From Nannocystis sp. (lineage in GTDB: Bacteria; Myxococcota_A; Polyangia; Nannocystales; Nannocystaceae), in the NCBI GenBank assembly GCA_016712315.1, contig JADJRG010000013.1:2144001-2208000 (forward strand): a DNA stretch of 64,000 bases, written 5' to 3'. The position numbers were made by a program, and so were the translations under genes. The stretch's first letter is position 1; each line of letters begins with the position of its first letter. Below, piece after piece: positions 51,549 through 59,229 of this stretch. A model generated the notes under the pieces. The model was given only the letters and a program-made list of their open reading frames with translations, was not told the DNA's origin and ran no database searches.

Positions 51549-52919
51549 ATGGGCACCAAGCCGACGCTCTCTTTTTATGGCGGGACCGGCACTGTGACCG
51601 GCTCGAAGTACTTGCTCGAGCGCGAAGGCTCGCGCGTGATGATCGACTGCGGGCTCTTCCAGGGCTACAAGCAGCTGCGGCTGCGCAACTGGGCGGCGCC
51701 TCCGGTCGATCCGCGCCAGCTCGACGCGATCGCGCTCACCCACGCGCACATCGATCACAGCGGCTACCTGCCGATCATGGTGCGCGACGGCTTCACGGGG
51801 CCGGTCTACTGCACGCCCGGGACCGCGGAGCTGTGCGCGATCTTGCTGCCGGACAGCGGCCGCTTGCACGAGCTCGACGCCGACTACGCGAACCGCAAGG
51901 GCTTCTCGAAGCACCACCCGGCGCTGCCGCTCTACACCGAGGCGGACGCGCTCCGCGCGGTGGAGCGGCTCAAGGTGATCGACTTCGACGAGCAGGTCGA
52001 GGTCGCCCGCGGCGTGAAGCTCAGCTACGCGGGCGCGGGCCACATCCTCGGGGCGGCGAGCGCGCTCTTCACGTATCGCGGCGGCAGCTTGCTGGCGTCG
52101 GGCGATCTCGGGCGGCCGGTCGATCCGGTGATGAACGCGCCGCGGCCGCGCCGCGCGAGCGACTACCTGCTCATCGAGTCGACCTACGGCGGCCGCCACC
52201 ACGGCCCGAAGGCGCCCGAGGACGCGCTCGCCGAGGTGATCGAGCGGACGGTGGCGCGCGGCGGGATCGTCGTGATCCCGGCGTTCGCGGTCGGTCGCAC
52301 TCAGACGATCCTGCTGCTCATCGACGACCTCAAGGCCGCGCGCAGGATCCCCGATGTACCTGTCTTTTTAGACAGCCCTATGGCGATCTCGGCGACCAAC
52401 GCCTACCGCCGCGATCGCACGACGCACCACTTGAGCGACATGGAGGTGGCGCGCATGACCCAGGCGAGCCGCTACATCCGCGAGTCCGAGGAGTCGAAGG
52501 CGCTCGACCAGCGCGACGGGCCGATGATCTTGATCTCGGCGAGCGGGATGGCGACGGGCGGGCGGATCGTCCACCACCTCAAGAAGTTCGCGCCAGACCC
52601 GCGCAACACGCTCCTCTTCGTCGGCTTCCAGGCGGGCGGTACGCGGGGCGCGGCGCTTGTCGGCGGCGCGAAGGAGATCAAGATCCACGGCGCGTACGTG
52701 GCGGTGAACGCGGAGGTGGTCTGCCTGGATATGCTCTCGGCCCACGCCGACGAGGACGAGATCATTGGCTGGCTGAAGAGCTGCCCTGAGGCGCCGCGCC
52801 GCACCTTCATCACGCACGGCGAGCCGAGCGCCGCCGACGCGCTGCGCCGTCGGATCGAGGAGGAGCTGGGCTGGCGCTGCGAGGTGCCGGAGCACCGCGA
52901 CGTCATCGAGCTCGGCTAG
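51549..52919 (+). CDS. MBL-fold/beta-CASP RNA metallo-hydrolase (CPSF73/TTHA0252-like)
   Basis: 456 residues. Metallo-beta-lactamase motifs: FYGGTGTVTGSKYLL, MIDCGLFQG (motif I), LTHAHIDHSGYLP (HxHxDH), GAGHILGAASALF, LASGDLGRPVDPV (Asp ligand), then the beta-CASP cap with LIESTYGGRHH (motif A), VVIPAFAVGRTQTILLLI, MILISASGMATGGRIVHHL (motif B), VCLDMLSAHADEDEI and RRTFITHGEPSAADALRRRIEEELG (final His). Such enzymes cleave RNA endo- or exonucleolytically and are the bacterial relatives of CPSF73. Cytoplasmic. The stop TAG overlaps the converging nadK stop by 4 bases (CTAG). Confidence 0.93.
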   Translation: MGTKPTLSFYGGTGTVTGSKYLLEREGSRVMIDCGLFQGYKQLRLRNWAAPPVDPRQLDAIALTHAHIDHSGYLPIMVRDGFTGPVYCTPGTAELCAILLPDSGRLHELDADYANRKGFSKHHPALPLYTEADALRAVERLKVIDFDEQVEVARGVKLSYAGAGHILGAASALFTYRGGSLLASGDLGRPVDPVMNAPRPRRASDYLLIESTYGGRHHGPKAPEDALAEVIERTVARGGIVVIPAFAVGRTQTILLLIDDLKAARRIPDVPVFLDSPMAISATNAYRRDRTTHHLSDMEVARMTQASRYIRESEESKALDQRDGPMILISASGMATGGRIVHHLKKFAPDPRNTLLFVGFQAGGTRGAALVGGAKEIKIHGAYVAVNAEVVCLDMLSAHADEDEIIGWLKSCPEAPRRTFITHGEPSAADALRRRIEEELGWRCEVPEHRDVIELG

Positions 52920-53818
52920 CGCGGGCCGCTCCAGCCGAGCTTGGTCGCGAGCACCTGGAAGACGTTGTGCTCGGGCGGGACCATGCGCAGCGGCTCGGCG
53001 TCGCGGGCGATGACGACGACGTCGCCGAGCTGGAGGGCGACGCTGCGCTGGCCGTCGACCGTGAGGAAGGCGGAGGCGTGCTCGCTGGGGCCGGCGTAGG
53101 TGATCTGGATCTCGCCGTCGGCGTCGACGACGACCGGCCGGTGGGTGAGGCTGTGTGGGCAGATCGGCGAGATCGTCAGGACCTCGGTGCCCGGGCCGAC
53201 GATCGGGCCGCCCGCGGCGAGGTTGTAGGCGGTCGAGCCCATCGGCGTGCAGATGATCAGCCCGTCCGCCTTGTAGTTCGCCATCACTTGGCCGCCCACG
53301 GTGGTCGCGAGCGAGAGCAGGCGCGGCACGTCGCCGTGCTTGATGTAGGCGTCGTTGCAGGCGATGTCCGCGGTCAAGACCTGCGCGTCGCGGCGCACCT
53401 CGACGCGCATGCGCAGCCGCGGCTCCCAGCACAGCGCGCCGCTCGCGGCGGCCTGCAAGCAGTCGATCAATTGATCGCCGCGGTAGGCCGAGAGGAAGCC
53501 GAGATCGCCGAGGTTGACGCCGACCACGGGCACGCCGATCGCGGCGGCCCAGCGGCTCGCGCGCAGCAGCGTGCCGTCGCCGCCGAGCGCGAGCACCAGC
53601 TCGACCCGCCCCTGGCTCTCTCCGCGGCGCACCAGCTCCGCGCCGGCGGGGCGCGCTTGCCAGGCCTCGCAGAGCGGCGACGGCAACGCGACCTTGAGGC
53701 CCTGTCCCAAGAGCCATGTCGCTGCCTCGGCGACGATCGGCCAGGCGCGGCCGTCCTCACGCGCGTAGAGGAGCACCGAGCGGACCGGGGGGATCGACTG
53801 ACGTCGGATGCTGCTCAT
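52916..53818 (-). CDS. nadK: NAD kinase
   Basis: 300 residues. Phosphorylates NAD to NADP. Signature GGDGT in LVLALGGDGTLLRASR (~80-95), GVNLGDLGFLSAY (NxGxLGFL), ACNDAYIKHGD (NE/D motif, ~155), GLIICTPMGSTAYNLAAGGPIVGPGTE (TPTGSTAY type, with Met replacing Thr) and ICPHSLTHRPVVV. Complete. Its start overlaps the stop of the response-regulator gene by 4 bases (both minus strand), so it is made with that regulator. Confidence 0.94.
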   Translation of the reverse strand: MSSIRRQSIPPVRSVLLYAREDGRAWPIVAEAATWLLGQGLKVALPSPLCEAWQARPAGAELVRRGESQGRVELVLALGGDGTLLRASRWAAAIGVPVVGVNLGDLGFLSAYRGDQLIDCLQAAASGALCWEPRLRMRVEVRRDAQVLTADIACNDAYIKHGDVPRLLSLATTVGGQVMANYKADGLIICTPMGSTAYNLAAGGPIVGPGTEVLTISPICPHSLTHRPVVVDADGEIQITYAGPSEHASAFLTVDGQRSVALQLGDVVVIARDAEPLRMVPPEHNVFQVLATKLGWSGPR

Positions 53819-54723
53819 GGGGTCGCGTCCTCAGGGGCGTAGAGGTAGCCTTGGTACTGGAAGAGGCAGATCTTGCCGCCGTCGGCGCGGGCGCGGGCGA
53901 GCGAGGCCTCGGCGACCGCGACCATATCCTCGAAGGTGTTGGTGTCCTTGCTCGGGAAGAAGGAGACGCCGACGCTGAGGCTGAGGCCGACGCGGCGGCC
54001 TCCGCGGATGATCCGCTCGGCGACGGCCAAGGCGCCAGGGAAGTGGGTGCTCGGCAGCAAGAGCGCGGAGCCGTCGCTGCGGCGCTGGGCGAGGTCGATC
54101 TTGCGGAGCCCGGCGGTGACGATCGCGTGCGCTTGGTCGCGCCTGGGGTCCTCGGATGAGACGGCGTCGTCGAGCTCGATCCGCAGGAGCGCGAGCGGGT
54201 CGCTGTAGCGGAGCGAGCGCTCAAACTCGTCGGCCATCGCCTTCAGCGGCTCGGCCGCGGGGGCGGGCTCGACCTGCGTCGAAGGTGGCCGCGGGCTGGG
54301 CCCGTGCACCTGCGCGGAGAAGGCGGAGCGGGTGCGCAGCAGCACCTCGGCGCGCGCCTGCAGCTCGGCGGCGTCGTAAGGCTTGCCCAGATAATCGTCG
54401 GCGCCGGAGCGCAGGCCCTCGACCCGCGCCGGTACGGCGGTGCGGGTGCTGACCATGAGCACCGGCAAAAACTCGCCGAGGGAGCGGGCCTTGAGGATGC
54501 GGCAGACCTCGAGGCCGCCGAGGCGGGGCATCACGACGTCGAGGATCACCAGGTCGGGGCGCTCGCGGGCGGCGACCTCGAGCGCCTCTTGACCGTCGCA
54601 GGCCTCGATCACCGCGAAACCTGCGCCCTGGAGGATCGTCCGGGCGACCGCGCGATCCCCCGACGAGTCATCGGCGACCAAGATCTTCCCGGAGAAGAAC
54701 GGGGCGGGGGGAGCGGCGGTCAA
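53815..54723 (-). CDS. Response regulator with receiver and degenerate GGDEF domain
   Basis: 302 residues from TTG 54723. Receiver (~12-130): ILVADDSSGDRAVARTIL, LVILDVVMPRLGGLEVC (phosphoacceptor Asp ~59), LPVLMVSTRTAVPARVEGLRSGADDYLGKPYDAAEL. The C-terminal ~150 residues follow the GGDEF fold (YSDPLALLRIELDD, GLSLSVGVSFFPSKDTNTFEDMVAVAEASLARARADGGKICLFQYQG) but the active-site motif is replaced by R-S-D-G-S, so it cannot be a diguanylate cyclase of the normal kind. CATACT ends 7 bases before the start. It leads the two-gene operon with nadK. Confidence 0.85.
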   Translation of the reverse strand: MTAAPPAPFFSGKILVADDSSGDRAVARTILQGAGFAVIEACDGQEALEVAARERPDLVILDVVMPRLGGLEVCRILKARSLGEFLPVLMVSTRTAVPARVEGLRSGADDYLGKPYDAAELQARAEVLLRTRSAFSAQVHGPSPRPPSTQVEPAPAAEPLKAMADEFERSLRYSDPLALLRIELDDAVSSEDPRRDQAHAIVTAGLRKIDLAQRRSDGSALLLPSTHFPGALAVAERIIRGGRRVGLSLSVGVSFFPSKDTNTFEDMVAVAEASLARARADGGKICLFQYQGYLYAPEDATP

Positions 54724-54730
54724 CCGCCGA

Positions 54731-54736
54731 AGTATG
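54731..54736 (-). promoter_or_regulatory. -10-like hexamer CATACT before the TTG start at 54723
   Basis: CATACT, 7 bases, TTG; no ribosome site. A leaderless TTG start is unusual. Confidence 0.35.
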
Positions 54737-54928
54737 GAGCCTTTTGTAGGGGGCGCCCACCGCGGCGGCGACGAGGGATCTCCTCCAAGATTCTCACGGT
54801 GGTCGCTGTTCGCCGGCCTCGGTGGTCGTCACTTGTGGCGGCGCATCGGCGAGAAGCGCCCGTATAAAAGCCGCAGAGGGGCGACGGTGGGCGCGAGGGG
54901 GGGAGGCGAGGTGAGGGAGGCGAGGAGC

Positions 54929-54957
54929 TTGACAGCGTGAAGGCGCTCGCGTATCCC
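54929..54957 (+). promoter_or_regulatory. rplM promoter TTGACA-17-TATCCC
   Basis: Perfect -35 TTGACA (54929-54934), 17-base spacer, TATCCC (54952-54957), ending only 10 bases before ATG 54968, which has no ribosome site. The rplM mRNA leader would be a few bases long. The rest of the 244-base gap (54724-54928) also holds a TATAAA at 54863-54868 and no gene. Confidence 0.55.
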
Positions 54958-54967
54958 TCCGCTCTCT

Positions 54968-55405
54968 ATGGGTACGCACTACCCCAACCCCGCCGAGATC
55001 CAGCGTGAGTGGCTCCTGATCGACCTGAAGGGGCTGACCCTCGGTCGCGCCGCCAGTCAGATCGCGAACCTCCTCCGTGGCAAGCACAAGGTCACTTTTA
55101 CGCCGCACCTCGACGCGGGCGACTTCGTTGTCGTCATCAACGCCGAGAAGGTGAGGCTGAGCGGCCGGAAGCTGGATGACAAGGTCTACCACAAGCACAC
55201 CGGCTACCTCGGGCACATGAAGACCCGCACAGCCCGGCAGATGCTCGCCTTGAAGCCCGAGGAGATCCTCAAGCTCGCGGTGAAGCGTATGTTGCCGAAG
55301 GGCCCGCTCGGTCGGTCGACGTACAGCAAGCTCAAGGTCTACGCCGGCGCGGAGCACCCGCACGTCGCCCAGCAACCCAAGCCCTACACCCTGAAGTTCG
55401 TGTGA
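54968..55405 (+). CDS. rplM: 50S ribosomal protein L13
   Basis: 145 residues, the usual length. WLLIDLKGLTLGRAASQIANLLRGKHKVTFTPHLDAGDFVVVINAEKVRLSGRKLDDKVYHKHTGYLGHMK and EEILKLAVKRMLPKGPLGRSTYSKLKVYAGAEHPHVAQQPKPY show the full L13 pattern. Start ATG 54968 fits the family N-terminus (a ~10-residue lead-in before the first strand). It is followed immediately by rpsI, the conserved pair. Confidence 0.97.
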   Translation: MGTHYPNPAEIQREWLLIDLKGLTLGRAASQIANLLRGKHKVTFTPHLDAGDFVVVINAEKVRLSGRKLDDKVYHKHTGYLGHMKTRTARQMLALKPEEILKLAVKRMLPKGPLGRSTYSKLKVYAGAEHPHVAQQPKPYTLKFV

Positions 55406-55410
55406 GATCC

Positions 55411-55809
55411 ATGGCCAAGGACTCGATGAAGTATTACGCCACCGGCCGCCGCAAGACGGCCGTCGCCCGCGTCTGGGTCTTCCCCGGCGAGGGCAAGATC
55501 CTGATCAACCGCCGCGAGGCCGAGGGCTATTTGATGCGCCCCACCAACCTGAAGTTGGTCGAGCAGCCCCTCGTCGTCACCGGCACCCGCGAGAAGTACG
55601 ACGTGTGGGCGACCGCCAAGGGCGGCGGCCTCTCCGGTCAGGCCGGCGCGATCCGCCTCGGGATCGCCCGCGCGCTGCTCCGCGTCGCCGCGGACTACCG
55701 CGAGCCCCTCAAGTCGGCCGGGTACCTCACCCGCGACTCCCGCAAGGTCGAGCGTAAGAAGTACGGTCGCCGCGGCGCCCGCGCTCGCTTCCAGTTCAGC
55801 AAGCGTTAG
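55411..55809 (+). CDS. rpsI: 30S ribosomal protein S9
   Basis: 132 residues from ATG 55411 (a GTG at 55402 overlaps the rplM stop; ATG 55423 is also possible). YYATGRRKTAVARVWVFPGEGKILINRR, VVTGTREKYDVWATAKGGGLSGQAGAIRLGIARALLRVAADYREPLKSAGYLTRDSRKVERKKYGRRGARARFQFSKR. The final SKR tail that reaches the P-site tRNA is intact. Confidence 0.97.
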   Translation: MAKDSMKYYATGRRKTAVARVWVFPGEGKILINRREAEGYLMRPTNLKLVEQPLVVTGTREKYDVWATAKGGGLSGQAGAIRLGIARALLRVAADYREPLKSAGYLTRDSRKVERKKYGRRGARARFQFSKR

Positions 55810-55812
55810 TCG

Positions 55813-55883
55813 ACCGAGCCCCGCTCGGTGCCGCTCAAACAGCGCCCAGGAAGGTCCGCAAAAACCTCCTGGGTGCTTTTTTT
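55813..55883 (+). terminator. Tandem hairpins ending the rplM-rpsI operon
   Basis: First hairpin ACCGAGC-CCC-GCTCGGT (55813-55829). Second: GCGCCCAGGAAGGT / ACCTCCTGGGTGC with one bulge, followed by TTTTTTT (55877-55883), a standard intrinsic terminator. Confidence 0.8.
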
Positions 55884-55986
55884 CGCGGTGGTTGGAGCGG
55901 TTTCGAGCCTTTGGTGTCTCCTCCGTTTTCGTTGATGTGAAGAAGCCCCCTCCGAGCCCGGCGTCGCGCCCCCGCCGGCCCTCAGC

Positions 55987-57924
55987 ATGCACCGACCGAG
56001 CCCGCGCGCCATTTTAGAAGTCCTGCCTCACGCACGGCTCCTCGAGCTGGGGCGACTCCATGGCGTGAGCGCGACCGCGAACCCGAGCAAGGACACGCTG
56101 GTGCGGCTGCTGAGTAAGCTGACGCGGGGCGAGTTCCGGGGGCTCATCGAGCACCTGAGCGACCACGAGCTGCAAACGATCGCGCGGGTGTTGGCGTCGC
56201 CGATCGTGCGCGAGTCAGACCCGAGCCGCGAGGCGCTCCTGGACGCGCTGGCGGGCCCGCAGCCGCACCTGCGCTTGGTCGCGGAGCCGCCCAACGCGGC
56301 CGACTCCGATCCCTATCGCGCGCCGCGAGCTCGCCGTGGAGCCCTTCGGCAGGTGAGTCGCCCCGCGAGCCCCACGAACCAGGCGAACCAGGCGAACCAG
56401 GCGAACGCCGGCGAGACCGCTGAGGCCAAGGCGAGCCGCCGGGCTGACGCGCTGATGGAGTCGACGCTGTGGCAAGCGGCGGACAAGCTGCGCAACAACA
56501 TGGACGCGGCCGAATACAAGCACGTGGTGCTCGGCCTGATCTTCCTAAAATTCATCTCGGACGCGTTCGAGGCGGAGAAGCCGAAGGGGGCCCCCCGCGG
56601 CAAGCGCAGCGGCTTTTGGGTGCCCGCGGAGGCGCGTTGGCCGGCGCTGGCCGAGCGCGCTCATTTTCCAGAGATCGGCGCGCGGGTGGACGCGGCGATG
56701 GTGGCGTTGGAGCGCTCGAACCCGAGCCTGCGCGACGTGCTGCCGAAACACTACGAGCGCCCCGACCTCGATAAGCAGCGCCTCGGCGAGCTGATCGACC
56801 TGATCAGCACGATCGGCCTCGGCGACCCCGCGGATCGCTCACGCGACGTGCTCGGCCGGGTCTATGAGTATTTTTTAACCTCCTTCGCCGCGGCCGAGGG
56901 CAAGAACGGCGGGCAGTTCTATACGCCGCGCTCGGTCGTCGGCCTGCTGGTGGCGATGTTGGCGCCGTACAAGGGGACGGTGTACGACCCGGCGTGCGGC
57001 TCGGGCGGGCTCTTCGTCCAGAGCGAACGCTTCATCGAGGAGCACGGCGGGCGCCCGGGCGACATCAGGATCTTCGGGCAAGAGTCGAACCCGACCACGT
57101 GGCGGCTGGCGAAGATGAACCTGGCCCTGCGCGGGATCGCCTGCGATCTGGGGCCTGAGCACGCTGACTCGTTTCATCGCGACCTCCACCCTGACCTGCG
57201 CGCCGACTACGTGCTCGCCAACCCGCCGTTTAACTGCCGTGACTGGGGCCGCGAGCGGCTGCTCGACGATCCCCGCTGGCGTTATGGCCTGCCGCCGGAG
57301 AAGTCGGCCAACTTCGCGTGGGTGCAGCACTTCATCCATCACCTGGGGCCGCGCGGGCTGGCAGGCTTCGTGCTCGCGAACGGGGCGCTGTCGTCGGTGA
57401 CGGCGGGCGAGGGGGAGATCCGGCGGGCGATCGTCGAGGACGACCTGATCGACTGCATGGTCGCGCTGCCGGGAAAGCTCTTCTACTCGACCCAGATCCC
57501 GGTCTCGCTGTGGTTCTTGGCGCGAGATAAGCGCGACAGGCGCTTTCGCGCGCGCGCCGGAGAGTCGCTGTTCATCGACGCCCGCGGCCTCGGCACGATG
57601 ATCGACAGGATCCACCGCGAGCTCACCGAGGCGGACATCGAGCAGCTCACCCGCACGTACCACGCGTGGCGCGGGGACAAGGGCGCGGGCGCGTACGCGG
57701 ATGTGCCCGGCTTCTGCCGGGCGGTGTCGATCGCGGAGGTGCGGGCGCACGGGCACATGCTGGTGCCTGGCCACTTCGTGGGCACCAGCGCGGAGGAGGC
57801 CGCACCGGCGATGAGCTTCGTGGCGCGCTTCGAGCCGATCGCGTGCCGCTTGGAGGCGCACCTGGCCCGCGCTCGCGCGCTCGAGGCGGAGATCCGGGCG
57901 CTGCTGGCGAGGCTGCGGCGATGA
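55987..57924 (+). CDS. hsdM: Type I DNA methyltransferase subunit HsdM with N-terminal helical extension
   Basis: 645 residues, about 150 longer than ordinary HsdM. Residues ~1-95 are helical and resemble SAP/Rho-N-like DNA-binding segments (LPHARLLELGRLHGV, KDTLVRLLSKLTRGEFRGLIEHLSDHELQTIARVL). A linker with NQA repeats (~131-139) follows. The standard HsdM begins near residue 157 (LWQAADKLRNNMDAAEYKHVVLGLIFLKFISDAF), with GQFYTPRSVVGLLVAML, VYDPACGSGGLFVQSERF (SAM binding) and YVLANPPFNCRDWG (NPPF, N6-adenine). The stop overlaps the hsdS start (ATGA). No hsdR is in the window. Confidence 0.92.
   Translation: MHRPSPRAILEVLPHARLLELGRLHGVSATANPSKDTLVRLLSKLTRGEFRGLIEHLSDHELQTIARVLASPIVRESDPSREALLDALAGPQPHLRLVAEPPNAADSDPYRAPRARRGALRQVSRPASPTNQANQANQANAGETAEAKASRRADALMESTLWQAADKLRNNMDAAEYKHVVLGLIFLKFISDAFEAEKPKGAPRGKRSGFWVPAEARWPALAERAHFPEIGARVDAAMVALERSNPSLRDVLPKHYERPDLDKQRLGELIDLISTIGLGDPADRSRDVLGRVYEYFLTSFAAAEGKNGGQFYTPRSVVGLLVAMLAPYKGTVYDPACGSGGLFVQSERFIEEHGGRPGDIRIFGQESNPTTWRLAKMNLALRGIACDLGPEHADSFHRDLHPDLRADYVLANPPFNCRDWGRERLLDDPRWRYGLPPEKSANFAWVQHFIHHLGPRGLAGFVLANGALSSVTAGEGEIRRAIVEDDLIDCMVALPGKLFYSTQIPVSLWFLARDKRDRRFRARAGESLFIDARGLGTMIDRIHRELTEADIEQLTRTYHAWRGDKGAGAYADVPGFCRAVSIAEVRAHGHMLVPGHFVGTSAEEAAPAMSFVARFEPIACRLEAHLARARALEAEIRALLARLRR
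56377..56403 (+). repeat. Three tandem 9-base repeats (AACCAGGCG) in hsdM
   Basis: Perfect units at 56377-56385, 56386-56394 and 56395-56403 encode N-Q-A three times in the linker between extension and methylase core. A change in copy number keeps the frame and would only alter linker length. Confidence 0.8.
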
Positions 57925-59192
57925 GCCCGGTCGGCTGGCGTGAGCTCACGGTCGACGATATCAAGGCGGCCGAGCCGCACGCGCTCGCCGGCGGGCCGTT
58001 CGGCTCGGATCTGGTGAGCGCGGACTATACGGAGGTGGGCGTGCCGGTGATCCGCGGCTCCAACTTCGCCGGCGACGAGCGCCGCCACATCATCGGCCCG
58101 TTCGCGTTCGTCAGCCCGGCGAAGGCGGCGGCGCTGGTGCGCAGCCAGGCGCGCGCGGGCGACGTGATCTTCACCCAACGCGGCACCCTCGATCAGGTCG
58201 CGCTGATCGCCAGCGACGATCGCTACGGCACGTATGTGATCTCGCAGAGCCAGATGAAGCTCACCTGCGACCGCGCGCAGGCGCTGCCAGAGTACGTCTA
58301 TTACTGGTTTCGTACGCCGCAGATCCTCGACTACATCGACCGCCACACGATCGCGACCGGGGTGCCTCACATCAACCTGGGGATCCTCAAGCGGGCGCCG
58401 ATCTCGCTGCCGCCGCTGGCGGAGCAGGCGGTGATCGTCCAGGCGCTGCGGGCGTTGGACGACCGGGTCTCGGCGCTGCGCGGCCTCGCGGCGGCGGCGG
58501 AGGGGCTCTTCCACGCGCTCTTCGAGGGGTGGTTCGTGCGCCGGGATGTACCTGGCCTGAAGGACATCATCGGCCAAGGCCCGGGCGCGTGGCCGCGGCG
58601 CCCGCTGATCGAGCTCGCCAGGTTCCAGAACGGCACCGCCTTCCGCGGGGTCGACTTCTGCGGGCCGGACGAGGGGCTGCCGGTGATCAAGATCGGCGAG
58701 CTGCGGCGGGGGATCAGCCGACAGACGCGGCGGTCGCTGAGCGGCGGTCGACGGGTGCGGAGGATCCGCGACGGCGACGTGCTCTTCGCGTGGTCAGGGA
58801 ACCCGCAGAGCTCGATCGGGACGTTCTTGTGGGGCGGCGGCGAGGCTTGGCTGAACCAACACATCTTCCGCGTCGACCCGGAGCGCGCTGAGGACCGCGC
58901 GTACCTCTATGGGCTGCTATGCCGGCTCCAGGCCGACTTCGTCGAGATCGCGCGCAATCACCAGACGACGGGGCTCGGGCACATCGCGAAGCGCGACCTG
59001 CAACGCCTGGCGATCGAGCACCCGCCGCTGGCGCTGCGGCGCGCCTTTGATCATGAGACCGCGCCGCTGTGGGCGGCGATCTTGGCGGCGCAGGCGGAGA
59101 TCGGCGCGCTGGGGGAGGCGCGCGATCTGCTGCTGCCCGAGCTGCTCGGCGGTCGGGTGCGGCTCGGCGAGCTCACCATAAATTCGGGCTAG
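57921..59192 (+). CDS. hsdS: Type I restriction specificity subunit HsdS
   Basis: 423 residues from ATG 57921. Two target-recognition domains: TRD1 ~5-165 (GGPFGSDLVSADYTEVGVPVIRGSNF, AGDVIFTQRGTLDQVALI, IDRHTIATGVPHINLGILKRAPISLPPLAEQAVIVQALRALDDRVSAL) and TRD2 ~205-385 (LARFQNGTAFRGVDFCGPDEGLPVIKIGELRRG, IRDGDVLFAWSGN, IARNHQTTGLGHIAKRDLQRLAIEHPP). Central and C-terminal conserved helices separate them. It sets a bipartite DNA target for HsdM. TRD sequences cannot be assigned to a target by eye. Confidence 0.93.
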   Translation: MSPVGWRELTVDDIKAAEPHALAGGPFGSDLVSADYTEVGVPVIRGSNFAGDERRHIIGPFAFVSPAKAAALVRSQARAGDVIFTQRGTLDQVALIASDDRYGTYVISQSQMKLTCDRAQALPEYVYYWFRTPQILDYIDRHTIATGVPHINLGILKRAPISLPPLAEQAVIVQALRALDDRVSALRGLAAAAEGLFHALFEGWFVRRDVPGLKDIIGQGPGAWPRRPLIELARFQNGTAFRGVDFCGPDEGLPVIKIGELRRGISRQTRRSLSGGRRVRRIRDGDVLFAWSGNPQSSIGTFLWGGGEAWLNQHIFRVDPERAEDRAYLYGLLCRLQADFVEIARNHQTTGLGHIAKRDLQRLAIEHPPLALRRAFDHETAPLWAAILAAQAEIGALGEARDLLLPELLGGRVRLGELTINSG

Positions 59193-59216
59193 TTGGGGCC
59201 CAGGCGCGGCGGCGGC

Positions 59217-59222
59217 TACTAT
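59217..59222 (+). promoter_or_regulatory. -10 hexamer TACTAT of leaderless corA
   Basis: TACTAT ends 7 bases before ATG 59230; no ribosome site. Confidence 0.5.
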
Positions 59223-59229
59223 CGCCGCG

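Noticed and set aside
56377..56403. Phase-variable on/off switch in hsdM
   Set aside because: Repeat unit is 9 bases, so slippage never shifts the frame.
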